A DNA stretch of 64,000 nucleotides from Candidatus Altimarinota bacterium. GTDB lineage: Bacteria > Patescibacteriota > Gracilibacteria > BD1-5 > UBA2023. A program made the position numbers and the translations under genes. The notes under the pieces were generated by a model. The model did no database searches. It had not been told where the DNA came from and saw only the letters and a list, made by a program, of their open reading frames with translations. The stretch spans positions 62,001-126,000 of the forward strand of contig JAQTON010000001.1 in assembly GCA_028713325.1 (NCBI GenBank). Direction: 5' to 3'. Below are positions 51,872 through 62,351 of this stretch, piece after piece (position 1 is the first letter of the stretch; each line of letters starts with the position of its first letter).

Positions 51872-54442
51872 ATGAATCTCGAACGCTATACCATATCGGC
51901 TTCCAAGCGACTGGAGGAAGCACAAAATCTTGCCATTGCCACATGAAATCCCTCGCTCGAAAGTATCCATCTCCTCTCCGCCATTCTCTCATCGAAGGAG
52001 AGTATCAACCACGAACTCCTCGGAAGAGTGGGAACAGATACGGAGCTTCTCACCAAACGGGCAATGGAACAACTCGAAAAACTCTCGAAAGTGAGCGGGC
52101 AATCGGGTATAATCCTTTCCGCCGAGCTTAATACAGTTATAACCTACGCCGATACGCTTGCAAAAACCATGCAGGATAGCTATATTACGGAAGAACACTT
52201 GTTTCTCGCACTCATCGAAAAAGCCGCAAGTCTTTCGGATCTTTTGGGCACTTTCAGTATCACATTTGCCAACTACAAAAAGGAAGTGGAGAATCTCCGC
52301 GGGGGCGAAAAAGTCACCTCCAATGATGCGGAAAATCTCTATGAAGCACTCAAAAAATACACCATAGACCTTGTGGAGATGGCGAAGAAAGGAAAAATCG
52401 ATCCCGTCATCGGACGAGAAGAGGAAATCCACCGAACCATTCAAATTCTCTCCCGAAGAACCAAAAATAATCCCGTTCTGATCGGAGATCCCGGAGTTGG
52501 GAAAACCGCCATTGTCGAGGGAATCGCCCGAAAAATTGTCGAGGGAGATGTGCCGGATGTCCTCAAAAATAAACGAATTCTCACACTTGATCTCGGAGCT
52601 CTCATTGCCGGGGCGAAGTACCGCGGAGAGTTCGAAGAACGGCTGAAAGGAGTACTGAAAGAAGTCGAGAAATCGGATGGAAACATTATTCTCTTTATCG
52701 ACGAGGTTCATACCATCGTCGGAGCGGGAAATCAGGAAGGTGGAGCGGATGCGGGAAACTTGCTCAAGCCCGCTCTCGCTCGCGGAGCGATCAAGGTTAT
52801 CGGAGCGACGACCATCAACGAATACCGAAAATACATCGAGAAAGATCAGGCTCTCGAACGACGGTTTCAGCAGGTTATGGTCGACGAACCGAATATGGAC
52901 GATGCGATAGCCATACTTCGTGGAATCAAGGATAAATACGAAGCATTTCACGGAATCAAGATTACCGATCGTGCCATTGTCGCTGCGGTGGAACTCTCGG
53001 TCAAATATATCGCCGACCGCAAACTCCCCGACAAAGCCATCGATCTCATAGATGAGGCGGCATCGAGCGTGAAGATGAGTTCGACTTCGAAACCGATTGA
53101 ACTCGATAAACTCGAGAAAGATATTCGATCGCTCGAAATTCAGAAAGAAGCAATAAAAGCCGAGAAGACTCAAGATCCGAAAATAATGAACGAGCTCGAA
53201 AAAAATCTCGCCGACCGCCAAGAAGAATTTCGTACCAAGCTCTCGAAGTGGCAACGGGAAAAAGACCTCATCATCTCGGTGAAAACCAATAAAGAAAAGA
53301 TCGAATCTCTCAAAAACGAAGCTCTCGAACTCGAACGGGATGCGGATTATGCGGGAGTTGCCCGCATCCGGTACGGGGAGATTCCCGTGCTCGAAAAAAT
53401 CATCGATTCCGTGGAACAGGAATTATTGGTTATCCAAAAAAAAGGAGAATCCTTTCTCCGAGAGAAAGTGGATATCGAGGATATTGCTCAGATTATCGCG
53501 AAATGGACTCGCATCCCGGTCGGGAAGCTCGTCGAAGGGGAAGGAGAAAAATACCTTCATCTCTTTGAACGACTCTCCTCCCATGTGGTCGGTCAAGACA
53601 ATGCTCTGAAACTTGTTTCTGAAGCTGTTGCTCGAAACAAGGCAGGACTCTCGGATCCCGAAAAACCCATCGGAAGCTTCCTCTTTCTCGGACCGACCGG
53701 AGTCGGAAAAACCGAGACGGCGAAAGCCCTTGCCACTGAGCTTTTCAACGACCCGCACGCGATGATTCGAATCGATATGAGCGAGTACGGAGAGGCTCAT
53801 ACGGTGGCGCGACTCATCGGTTCTCCTCCCGGATATATCGGACACGAGGAAGGCGGACAGCTCACCGAAGCAGTTCGCAGAAAACCCTATTCGGTCATCC
53901 TCTTCGATGAGATAGAGAAAGCCCATAGTGATGTGTTCAATGTATTCCTCCAGATACTCGACGACGGACGATTGACGGACGGAAAAGGACGAACCGTGAG
54001 CTTCAAGAATACGATTATCATCATGACCTCCAATGTGGGAAGTCGACTTATCGAGACGACAAACGATGAGAAAGAACTCACGAAGAAAATCATGGGCGAG
54101 CTCAAGGCGTATTTTCGTCCCGAGTTCCTCAATCGCATCGACGATATCGTTGTCTACAATCCTCTCTCGGAATCGGTTCTTTCTGGAATCGTGGATATTC
54201 TTCTGCAAGACGTGACTGCTCTGCTTGCAGAGAAACACATCACGGTCACCTATGACGTGAGCCTCAAAAAAGAACTCATCGCCACCGGCTATGATCGCGA
54301 ATTTGGAGCACGACCGCTCAAACGAGCGATTACCCGAATGGTCATAAATCCACTCTCGACGAAGATTCTTTTGGGGGAACTTATGGAGGGAATGAACGTG
54401 AAGCTGAAGATGAAAGAGGGGGAACTGGTAATCTCAAAGTAA
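51872..54442 (+). CDS. clpB: Disaggregase ClpB
   Basis: One TGA (51944-51946) encodes Gly in IAT[13 protein letters not shown], so the start is ATG 51872 and not the later ATG at 52028. The 856-residue protein has the Clp N-domain, a first AAA+ module ([30 protein letters not shown]), a coiled-coil middle domain (about residues 400-520, [13 protein letters not shown] onward) that separates ClpB from ClpA/C, and a second AAA+ module ([31 protein letters not shown]). ClpB pulls proteins out of aggregates with DnaK, whose gene is also in this window. Confidence 0.97.
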
Positions 54443-54477
54443 AAAAATAATCCGCCACCGGCGGATTATTTTTTTAG
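54443..54477. terminator. Bidirectional terminator after clpB
   Basis: AAAAAAATAATCCGCC and GGCGGATTATTTTTTT form a 16-bp stem directly after the clpB stop codon. Confidence 0.93.
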
Positions 54478-54530
54478 GTCAAGAAGATGTTGAATAACTC
54501 ATAGTCGAGTAACTACTTTGACAAAAGTCT

Positions 54531-54995
54531 CTAATTGGACTTTATGTCTAAGATACTTTGTAAAAGTCCTTCAAACACATCCGCTGCGGTGGCAATTACG
54601 ACAGAGATAAAAATCAGAAAGAGGCCTATGGCAACACCGCCCGCAATGTCATCGCCAGGCCGAGCTATAAATAGATAGGCTTCTGGCACTACGATAAAAA
54701 TGACGAGGGATACTGCACAGTATTTTATAGTCCGTAAAGCTCTCACGGAATTTAGTGAGAATATTTTATTCTCCCCGATGTATCCGAGTAATGTAAATAC
54801 TTGGTACAACACCACGAAAAACGGAATGGATGTCATATACGCATACACCAAAAATGGATCGTTGAAGTATATTTGAAAGAGGGTAGCGTGCACATTTCTG
54901 CCCTCGAGGTGAGGTTCCCAAAGTATAAGGGCAAGAGTACCCATACCGATAAGTATGATAAATATCTGGAGAAATATCGTTGAGCCTCGTTTCAT
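54531..54995 (-). CDS. DUF2975-like four-helix membrane protein (154 aa)
   Basis: The product has four hydrophobic helices (about residues 8-27, 46-73, 85-110 and 118-145) and the general look of DUF2975 proteins (FFVVLYQVFTLLGYIGENKIFSLNSVRALRTIKYC). In other bacteria such genes often sit next to a small helix-turn-helix regulator, which is absent here. The function is unknown. It ends at TAG. Confidence 0.75.
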   Translation of the reverse strand: MKRGSTIFLQIFIILIGMGTLALILWEPHLEGRNVHATLFQIYFNDPFLVYAYMTSIPFFVVLYQVFTLLGYIGENKIFSLNSVRALRTIKYCAVSLVIFIVVPEAYLFIARPGDDIAGGVAIGLFLIFISVVIATAADVFEGLLQSILDIKSN

Positions 54996-55044
54996 AAATA
55001 GAGTCTAATTAAATTTTATAACCACATACAAAAGGGGATGTTTT

Positions 55045-55959
55045 TTAATCCTTCTTCCCCTGACACACGAAATACTCCTCGAAACTTCGTTCTCGGCAGG
55101 CCTTCGGTTTGCATTTGTGGAGCACGGTATATCGGGTCTTTATGGGTCCGATGAGGTCATCGATATCCTCTCCGACGAAGACCTTGAGTACGAGAGTTCC
55201 TCATTTTTTCAGGAATATATCGGCGATATCGAGGATAGCGAGATTGAGTTCCACACTGCGGTACTGATCGACTCCCGTTTGCCCAGTGGTGTGGGTAGCA
55301 ATATCCGAAGTAATACAGTCCATCTTATAGACCTCTGAAAAATTCGTTCTTTGAACTCATCATTCTGTTCCTCATTCGTCGTATTTACCCTGTACGTCTC
55401 ATTTCTGTCCTCATTCTTCATTCAAATTACTTCGTTTTTGAGTGATCTCTTTATCATGAATTTCTTTCAAAAACTCAATAATAGGTTCCGTCACGAATAC
55501 ATCCCCCTGAAATACATGGACATTCTGGTACCCGAGTCCGGCAATCTTCTGGATATCCACTCCGGCAACGAGTCCGGTCGGACCGACCATCTTTGCGAGA
55601 ACCTGCAACCAGCTTCCCGGAGCGCTCGCGATATCGAGCACCTGCATTCCCGGTTTGATGATATGGTACTTTTCCTGAATATCGAGAAGCTTGAAAGCAC
55701 TTCGTGCACGATACCCGAGTTTCTTCGCCTCGTAGAAATACTCGTCACGCACGATATATTGGGGTTTCCCCGTTTTCTTTTTCTTTTTCGGAGCTTCCGC
55801 GAGGATATCCCGTGCTTTTTTGAGGGGGGCAGCACCGGAATTACGAACGGTTCGTATATTTTTTTGCTTTTGGGGAGTCTCTCAAGCGAGGATTTTATCC
55901 AATTTCGTACGACGTCTCGTACGGGCGAGTTTCTTCGGTGCGGATTTTACTGTTGACAT
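55045..55959 (-). CDS. rlmE: RlmE/FtsJ-like 2'-O-ribose methyltransferase with insertion
   Basis: TGA-recoded frame from ATG 55959 to TAA 55045-55047, 304 residues. A basic N-terminal extension of about 65 residues precedes the catalytic domain: RDEYFYEAKKLGYRARSAFK with the first catalytic Lys, SAM motif VLDIASAPGSWLQVLA, the Asp in CITSDIATHTTG, and GGTLVLKVFVGED with the second Lys. RlmE methylates U2552 of 23S rRNA. Between the VFQGDVFV and TSDIA motifs there are about 30 extra residues, and in that part five of 19 codons are TGA (55357-55413). It is divergent from the DHH gene. Confidence 0.9.
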
Positions 55960-56012
55960 AGATGAAATTATTATTAATATCTGCTCTTATTCTGCTCTTA
56001 AAATACACAAAA

Positions 56013-56993
56013 ATGGATAAAACACAACAAGAAATACGAAAAATCCGGGAAGTAATCGGAAAATGACAGAACTTTCTGATCGTAAGTCACAAAAATGTCG
56101 ACGGTGATGCCTATGGTTCAAGCATGAGCCTGTATTTCTCTCTTCAAAATTTGGGAAAAACCGTCGAAGTCGTGAATGAACTTCCTGTCACGCCTCTTTT
56201 TTATTTCCTCGATATTCATGCTTGTGTGACGAAAGAAATTCGAGGAAAAAAGTTCGATGCGATTTTCGTTTGCGATTGCGGAGAGCTTTCCATGATAGGA
56301 AAGTATCCGGAATTGTATGCGGACATTTTTATGAATACCCCCGTTGTCAATATCGATCATCACAACGGAAATACCATGTTCGGCACTTGTAATTTCGTCG
56401 ACTCCGAGGCGAGTTCCACCTGCGAACTTGTGTATGATCTCTTGCGAGCGGATGAAAAAAATATAACCCCACAGATAGCAACGCTTCTTTTATTTGGTGT
56501 TATACGCGACACCAACTGTTTCAAAAACAGCATCCGTCCCCACACTTTTGAGGTAACGGGAAAACTTCTGGCACTCGGTGCAGAGTATGACAAAATCATT
56601 TTTCACTCGTACAAGAGCGAGAAACTCAACTATCTCCAACTCTATGGGTGCGTTCTAGAAAATCTCATCTCTCTCAAAGAAGGCACGATTGTCGGAGGAA
56701 TCATCACGCAAGATATCTTCGAGCGATACGGTATTTCTGAAAACGAATTTGGACCGCAATTCATCAATGAAACACTCTCCTCCATCGAAGGAGCGGATTT
56801 TGCATTTCTCATCAAAGAAATGGAATCAGGAGAGAGAAAACTCAGTTTCCGTGCTCGTCGGAACGGATTCGACGTCTCTAAAATCGCTCGACACTTCGGA
56901 GGAGGTGGACACATTCAGTCAGCCGGAGCATATACAAGTGAGTCCATCGAGGAGATATTGAAAGTTATAGGGAATATGGATGTGGGGATATAA
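56013..56993 (+). CDS. DHH-family phosphoesterase (NrnA-like)
   Basis: One TGA (56064-56066) as Gly gives 326 residues from ATG 56013. Catalytic motifs are SHKNVDGDAYGS, the Asp in AIFVCDCGE, NIDHHNGNTMFG (DHH) and the C-terminal DHHA1 motif ARHFGGGGHIQSAGA. The family cleaves short oligoribonucleotides, 3'-phosphoadenosine phosphate or cyclic dinucleotides. NrnA (nanoRNase) is the nearest by length; a cyclic-di-AMP phosphodiesterase without its sensor domains is an alternative. Confidence 0.92.
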
Positions 56994-57025
56994 TGAAACT
57001 TGTAGAGAAAATTCTCAATTATCAC

Positions 57026-57055
57026 TTGACAATTTATTTATTTGCATACTATATA
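57026..57055 (+). promoter_or_regulatory. Probable promoter of ndk
   Basis: TTGACA (57026-57031) is followed after 18 bases by TATATA (57050-57055); CTATAT with a 17-base spacer is an alternative -10. It lies about 40 bases before the ndk start. Confidence 0.55.
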
Positions 57056-57082
57056 ACTTGCTATTTTTCAGCATAAACTATA

Positions 57083-57088
57083 AAGGAG
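57083..57088 (+). promoter_or_regulatory. Shine-Dalgarno sequence of ndk
   Basis: AAGGAG lies 7 bases before the ATG at 57096, a spacing identical to that of the chemotaxis gene and unlike the T/C-rich starts elsewhere. Confidence 0.8.
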
Positions 57089-57095
57089 AAGTGTC

Positions 57096-57518
57096 ATGAA
57101 ACCGCAAACTTTCGCAATACTCAAGCCAAACGGCAGAATCGTACAAGGAATGATTCTCAAGCAAATCAAAATCGCCGGCTTCAAGGTTATTCGTGAAGAA
57201 GTCCGAACGCTCGATATGGAAGTGTTGCGGGAACATTATGCACACCATGTAGACAAGCCTTTCTTCCAGCCGATGGCGGATTATCTCGTCTCCGGGTCGA
57301 GTATCCTGCTCATCCTCGAACGTGAGGACGATGCGGATCCGGTTCGGTTTCTCCGGGAAATGGTCGGTAAAACCGATCCGAAAAAGGGGGAACCCGGACA
57401 AATCCGCCATGATTTCGGCGTTCATCATCCGACGGTCATCTTCATGAATGCCATCCATGCAAGCGATGCTGGGGAAGTCGAGGAGGAAATAGCACGGTTC
57501 TTCCCGAACCATACATAA
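57096..57518 (+). CDS. ndk: Nucleoside diphosphate kinase
   Basis: The 140-residue product has the family length. It begins TFAILKPNGRIVQGMILKQI and carries the active-site His in MNAIHASDAGEVEEEIARFF (about residue 119), with GQIRHDFGVH before it. Ndk moves the terminal phosphate from ATP to other NDPs, which feeds the nucleotide pool used by the dcd and thyA genes nearby. There is no TGA codon. Arg and Gly codons are more mixed by eye than in the neighbours, and the promoter and Shine-Dalgarno sequence are of standard bacterial type, so recent acquisition is suspected. Confidence 0.95.
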   Translation: MKPQTFAILKPNGRIVQGMILKQIKIAGFKVIREEVRTLDMEVLREHYAHHVDKPFFQPMADYLVSGSSILLILEREDDADPVRFLREMVGKTDPKKGEPGQIRHDFGVHHPTVIFMNAIHASDAGEVEEEIARFFPNHT

Positions 57519-57569
57519 TCCGTTCTTGTTCTGAGAAACATCTCAGTGGCAAAATGGATTTCACCAACA

Positions 57570-57600
57570 AAAACCCCCGTTCAAAAAACGGGGGTTTTAA
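57570..57600. terminator. Bidirectional terminator between ndk and thyA
   Basis: AAAACCCCCGTT and AACGGGGGTTTT form a perfect 12-bp stem with a five-base loop, with A-rich and T-rich sides for both directions. Confidence 0.92.
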
Positions 57601-57619
57601 AAATATGATTACTATAAAC

Positions 57620-58603
57620 TTAAAATCAACCGACAGCAGTGATGTCTCACTTGAGAGTTGGCCAAGGGTCATACCCTTCGATCTGGAAGTCCTCGTATTT
57701 GAAATCATCGATATTTTTTACCGCTGTATTTATAATCATCTTCGGAAATGGTTTTGGTTCTCGAGTAATCTGTTCTTTTGCCTGCTCGATATGGTTGCTA
57801 TAGAGATGAACATCTCCGAAAGTATGGACAAATTCTCCTGGCTGAAGTCCCGTTACTTGTGCGAGCATCATGGTAAACAGTGCATAACTCGCGATGTTAA
57901 AGGGAACTCCGAGGAAGAGATCCGCAGATCGTTGATAGAGATGAAGCGAGAGTTTGTTATCGACTACACTGAACTGGAAGAGAGTGTGGCATGGTGGTAT
58001 CGCCATAGCGGTCTCTCGACTCGCTGCCATAGCATAGATAAATTCCGGATTCCATGCCGATACGACAATCGACTTTCGGAACGGATTCGTTTTGAGTTCG
58101 TTGATTGCCCATCCGAGCTGATCGATCGTTCGTCCATCACTGGATTTCCAACGTCTCCATTGGACTCCGTAGACATTTCCGAGATCCCCCCACTGGAGTG
58201 CGAAATCCGAACTTTCTTTGATTTTTGCTATGAACTCGGCTTGCGTGAGATCGGGAACTTCTCCTTTCATCATCGCCGCCTTGTAGTTCTTATACGGCCA
58301 TTCGTCCCAGATATGCACGTCATTGTCGACGAGATTTTTGATATTGGAATCTCCGCGAATGAACCAGAGAAGTTCGTGGATTATCCCGCGCAAAAACACC
58401 TTCTTGGTCGTGAGCAATGGGAATTCCCGTGACAAGTCATATCTCGTCTGTCTTCCGAAAAGAGAACGGATAAAAGGTGGTTGCTCGCCTTTCTCTTCAT
58501 ACTGTTTAAGTACCTCGGGAGCGAGAAATATTTTTTTTTCATTTCCATTTTCGAGAATCTCTTTCATAAGATCGAGATATTGGTATTCCTGATGTTTCAT
58601 CAT
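57620..58603 (-). CDS. thyA: Thymidylate synthase
   Basis: The product has 327 residues and all ThyA motifs: the folate and dUMP site RTRYDLS-like [32 protein letters not shown], the catalytic Cys in [28 protein letters not shown], and [16 protein letters not shown]. Under the standard code it would stop at TGA 57647-57649; with table 25 it continues nine residues (GDITAVGGF) to TAA 57620-57622. ThyA makes dTMP from dUMP. It follows dcd, whose product helps supply dUMP, by 24 bases. Confidence 0.97.
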
Positions 58604-58627
58604 AAAAAGAAAGAGAGAGATAAGATA

Positions 58628-59167
58628 TTATTCTTTTGCTTCATAACTGGTCCAGTTCTTGCTGTGGTATCTGCCGGTTTTCTTGTAATCTCCTTCCGGA
58701 GACGAGGACATTTCTGCAAAAATAAGCTGGGCGATCTCCATTTTCGGATGAAGGATAATGGGAACATTATTGAGGTTGCAAAGTTCAAAAACGATATTGA
58801 GATAATGCCCCGGATTGATGAGTCCCGCAGTGTTGTGAACGATGAGTCCGATGCGGGCGAGGGAACTTTTCCCAGAGAGTTGGATGAGATACTTGTCCGA
58901 TCCGAAATAATCGTGAGAAACACCGAGAACCGTTGCTCCTGGATGGAGCGTGAAGCTCTCATCATCCCGAAGGATGATTTCGTTATATTCCGGAAGGATT
59001 TTATTGACCGGATCTATAAAGGAAGTGGAATGAGCCTTTATTATAAGGAACTTGTTTCCGAGGAGGATATCATAACTTGCAGGTCAGAGTCGCTTGGGGT
59101 CAAAATCGCTCAGTGTGATGGATTCATCAAGAACTGCTTTTTTTATGTCCAGATCAGAGAGAAACAT
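58628..59167 (-). CDS. dcd: dCTP deaminase
   Basis: With one TGA as Gly in KRL-Gly-PASYDILLG the frame from ATG 59167 to TAA 58628-58630 encodes 179 residues, the family size. The signature LSGKSSLARIGLIVHNTAGLINPG and the catalytic Glu region HYLNIVFELCN are clear. It converts dCTP to dUTP, or to dUMP if bifunctional, feeding thymidylate synthase encoded next. No separate dUTPase gene is seen nearby. The gene cannot be seen whole under the standard code. Confidence 0.93.
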
Positions 59168-59174
59168 GGGGTTG

Positions 59175-59855
59175 TTAATTAATGGTAAATATCTTATCCG
59201 TTCCGTAATAATCACGCCAATTGGCATTGTAATGAGCGAACATTCGCTCAAGCCTGTCCTGCGGAAGTTCCGAAAATTCGAGAGATTCTATGAGGGATCT
59301 CAGATCTTTTTTTATCGTGTCGATTTCGTTCGCGTCTTCGACGACCCGTTCAAACTCCGCGAGATACCCGTATCCGGCATTTTTATCAATGCAAACAACC
59401 GTATCTCCGTAGGAGTATTCTTCTCGTGCACGCGACCATTTCGCCTGATATTCGAATCCTGTATCGAGCAGCATTTGATCGACTTTGTCGATATGCGTAC
59501 CGGGAAAATCCATCTCCCATTCGATTCGAGCGGTCCCATTCGAACTCGTGGTATCGTCAATCGAAGCCTTGATGACAAGAATAGTTTTCCCGTCAACATA
59601 CCGAGTACGAACCGAAAGTTTTTTTCCATCTTTCACTATGTGATGAAAACTTGCCTTTTTATCCTCGGGAACACTATCCCATATCGTTTTCTCAAGCTTC
59701 GTCACATCTCCTCCGATGAAATAATGATTGAGTTGGGCATTTTCTCCGGTAAAAACAAGGACGTTTCCGTTTGATCGAAGATTTCAAAGAAGTCGTTCTT
59801 TTTCCGTAAGCGAACCGAGAAGAACCTTGATCTCGATCTCGTATTGTGAAGCCAT
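59175..59855 (-). CDS. CYTH-domain protein (triphosphate-tunnel family)
   Basis: A recoded TGA extends the frame to ATG 59855, giving 226 residues that start with the family signature YEIEIKVLL. Further basic and acidic tunnel residues are in LNHYFIGGD, LSVRTRYVDGKTILVIKA and ARIEWEMDF, and a later RAREEYSYGDTVVCID strand. CYTH enzymes act on organic or inorganic triphosphates (thiamine triphosphatase, adenylate cyclase type IV, tripolyphosphatase). The substrate cannot be told. It lies 7 bases before dcd and 58 after relA/spoT on the same strand. Confidence 0.88.
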
Positions 59856-59913
59856 GGTAGTGATGAAATCAAATAAAACATCGTAGAGTATAATGAAAAT
59901 ACAGAAAACACAA

Positions 59914-62163
59914 CTATTTCATCTCCAAGAGTTTTCCTTCTTTGAATTCCCTGATAGAAAGTCTTACTCGTTCCATAAGGCGTTCGAAGAGATAGTAATC
60001 TTCCTCTTCCGTTTTGAGGGAGAATATAACATGAGAAAGCCCGTCTTTATCGGTATTCGCACTCATCTCGTCGATATTTATCCGCATAAGAAAAAATATC
60101 TCCGTGAGTTTCTTCAGAACTCCGATTTTATTTTCGAAAATCATCTCCGCCCGTATGTGAAGCCCTTGGGTCTTCATGCCTTCCCAATACGCCGGAATAT
60201 ATCGATCGAAATCCTTTTCTCGGAGGGAGATACAGTCGATTTTATGGATATTTACCCCGTTTCTGGTGATATATCCGACAACTTTGTCTCCTGTTTTTGG
60301 AGTGCAACAATGAGCGAATCGATAGGGGATGTGTTTTTCTCCGCCGATGATAAGTTCTCTCGTTTCTCACTCACTTGAAAGAGCGGAAGGAGTTTTTGTT
60401 TCGTGAATCTTCTTTTCTTTCCTTACTTTTTCCTGTATTTCCTTGAGTTTATGGAATTCCGAACCACTGTTTTCGAGGATGCTTTTCGTTATCGATGACG
60501 GTTTTCGAGAAAGATTTCAGAGTTGTACGAGCACGTTTTCCCGTCCTTCCGTATCGAGGGTTTTTCCGTCGATAATTTTCAAGAGCGAGAGATCTTTATC
60601 GAGTGTTTTATTGAAATGCTTGAGAAGATGGGCATTGAGAATAAATCGCCCCTTTTCTATGAGCTCATCTCGATTGGCCCGATTGCTGTATGCTTTTATG
60701 CATTCTTTTGCACGAGTCGTTTTTACAAAAGAAAGCCAGGTGATATTCGGATGTTTGTTTTTGTCCGTGACTATCTCCACACTTTCTCCATTTCGCAGCT
60801 CATAATCGAGAGGCACTACTCGACCGTTGACCCGGGCAACCGTGATATGGTCTCCGAGCTTGGAATGCACGGAATAGGCAAAATCGACCGGAGTCGAGCC
60901 TTTCGGAAGCACCTGGATTTCTCCTTTCGGAGTAAATGCAAAAATACGATCATCGAATACTCCGATTTTCATCTGAGTCATGAAATCGGAATCCTCCGAG
61001 TTATTGAGAATCTCTTTGAGCTCTGCCGCCCAATACGCATCCTGGGCGGTTTTCGATTGTCCCGTTTCCGAGTAGGAAAAATGTGCCGCGACTCCGATCT
61101 CCGCTTGACGATGCATGGCAAGCGTACGGATTTGAATCTCGGTCGGTTGCGTTCGAAATTCATGAAACATTCCGACAACGGTGGTATGGAGACTCTGGTA
61201 TCCATTTTCTTTCGGGAGGGCGATATAATCCTTGAAACGGTTCGGAACCGGAGTCCAAACGGTATGTATGGTACCGAGAACATCATAACAATTATGCACC
61301 GAATCGGTGATGATACGAAGAGCGAAAAGATCATAGAGATCCTGCACTCGTTCATACCCCTTTCGTTGCATCTTCTTGTAGATGCTCCAAGGGGATTTTA
61401 CTCGATACGATATATCGACGATAGGAACTCCTTCCGGCATCGTATCTATGATGAGTTGTTTCACTTTCGTTGCGAAAATTTCCTGAGCCTCTTTAAATAC
61501 ATCCAATTCCTCTCTGATTCGATTGTATTCAATCGGATAAAGAATTTTGAAACACTCGGTTTCCAGTGCTTCTTTGAAATCAAAGATTCCGAGACGATCG
61601 GCAATCGGAGCGTAGACATTCAGTGTTTCCAGAGCGATTCGCTCTCTTTTTTCTTTGTCCGGATGGAATTCTATCGTTTTCATATTATGGAGACGATCGG
61701 CAAGTTTCACGAAGATAACACGAACGTCCTCGCTCATAGCGACGAACATCTTTCGGAGACTTCCAACGGTACGCTCCTCTCCGCGATATTTGAGATGAGA
61801 GAGTTTCTCCATTCCCGCGGTGATATGTGCCACTTCGTCGCCGAATATAGCACGTATATCCTCCACCGTCTTGTCGGTATCTTCGGGAACGTCATGGAGG
61901 AGACAAGATTGGATAGTGACGATATCGGGTCGCAAGATAAGAAGTTCCCTCGTTGCTTCAACCGGATGAAGAATATACGGATCGCCTGACTTCCGAAACT
62001 GTCCTTCGTGGGCATTTCGAGCGTAGATATACGCTTTTTGTACCTCTTCGGCGATAATTTCCTTTGACGTATTTTTCATATACCCAGCCACCTCATCGAT
62101 GATGGATTTGACGAGGATATTGATATGGAAATAGTCGGGAGCGATGGGAAGATTTTTGATCAT
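59914..62163 (-). CDS. RelA/SpoT bifunctional (p)ppGpp synthetase/hydrolase
   Basis: Two TGA codons join three blocks into a 749-residue protein of full Rel length. The hydrolase domain has an intact HD motif in CLLHDVPEDTDKT and VKLADRLHNMKT. The synthetase domain has NRFKDYIALPKENGYQSLHTTV and EIQIRTLAMHRQAEIG. The TGS domain has VLPKGSTPVDFAYSVH, a Cys-containing region RFAHCCTPKTGDKVVGYI follows, and an ACT domain ends the protein. With both active sites intact it should make and degrade the starvation alarmone. It heads the reverse-strand group leading to CYTH, dcd and thyA. Confidence 0.96.
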
Positions 62164-62243
62164 GTGGAGAGTTTTGTTTATGTATTATATATGGAAGAGT
62201 ATACAGGTTTTTGGGAAGTTTTCAAGTGGGAAAAAGAAAAATA

Positions 62244-62280
62244 AAACCCCCATTTCTTCTTGGAAAAAGTGGGGGTTTGT
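62244..62280 (-). terminator. Terminator after the SPRY protein gene
   Basis: AAACCCCCA pairs with TGGGGGTTT around a loop of about 17 bases. It lies between the reverse-strand SPRY gene (stop at 62352) and the relA/spoT start. Confidence 0.8.
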
Positions 62281-62351
62281 GGAGTTATTACAGCAATGAC
62301 TAATGTGTTGCGAGATAGACATAACTCGCTTTCGGTATTATTGATTGTCGA

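Noticed and set aside
60523-61989. 488-codon plus-strand ORF opposite relA/spoT
   Set aside because: It is the antisense shadow of a clear RelA/SpoT gene with all motifs on the other strand.
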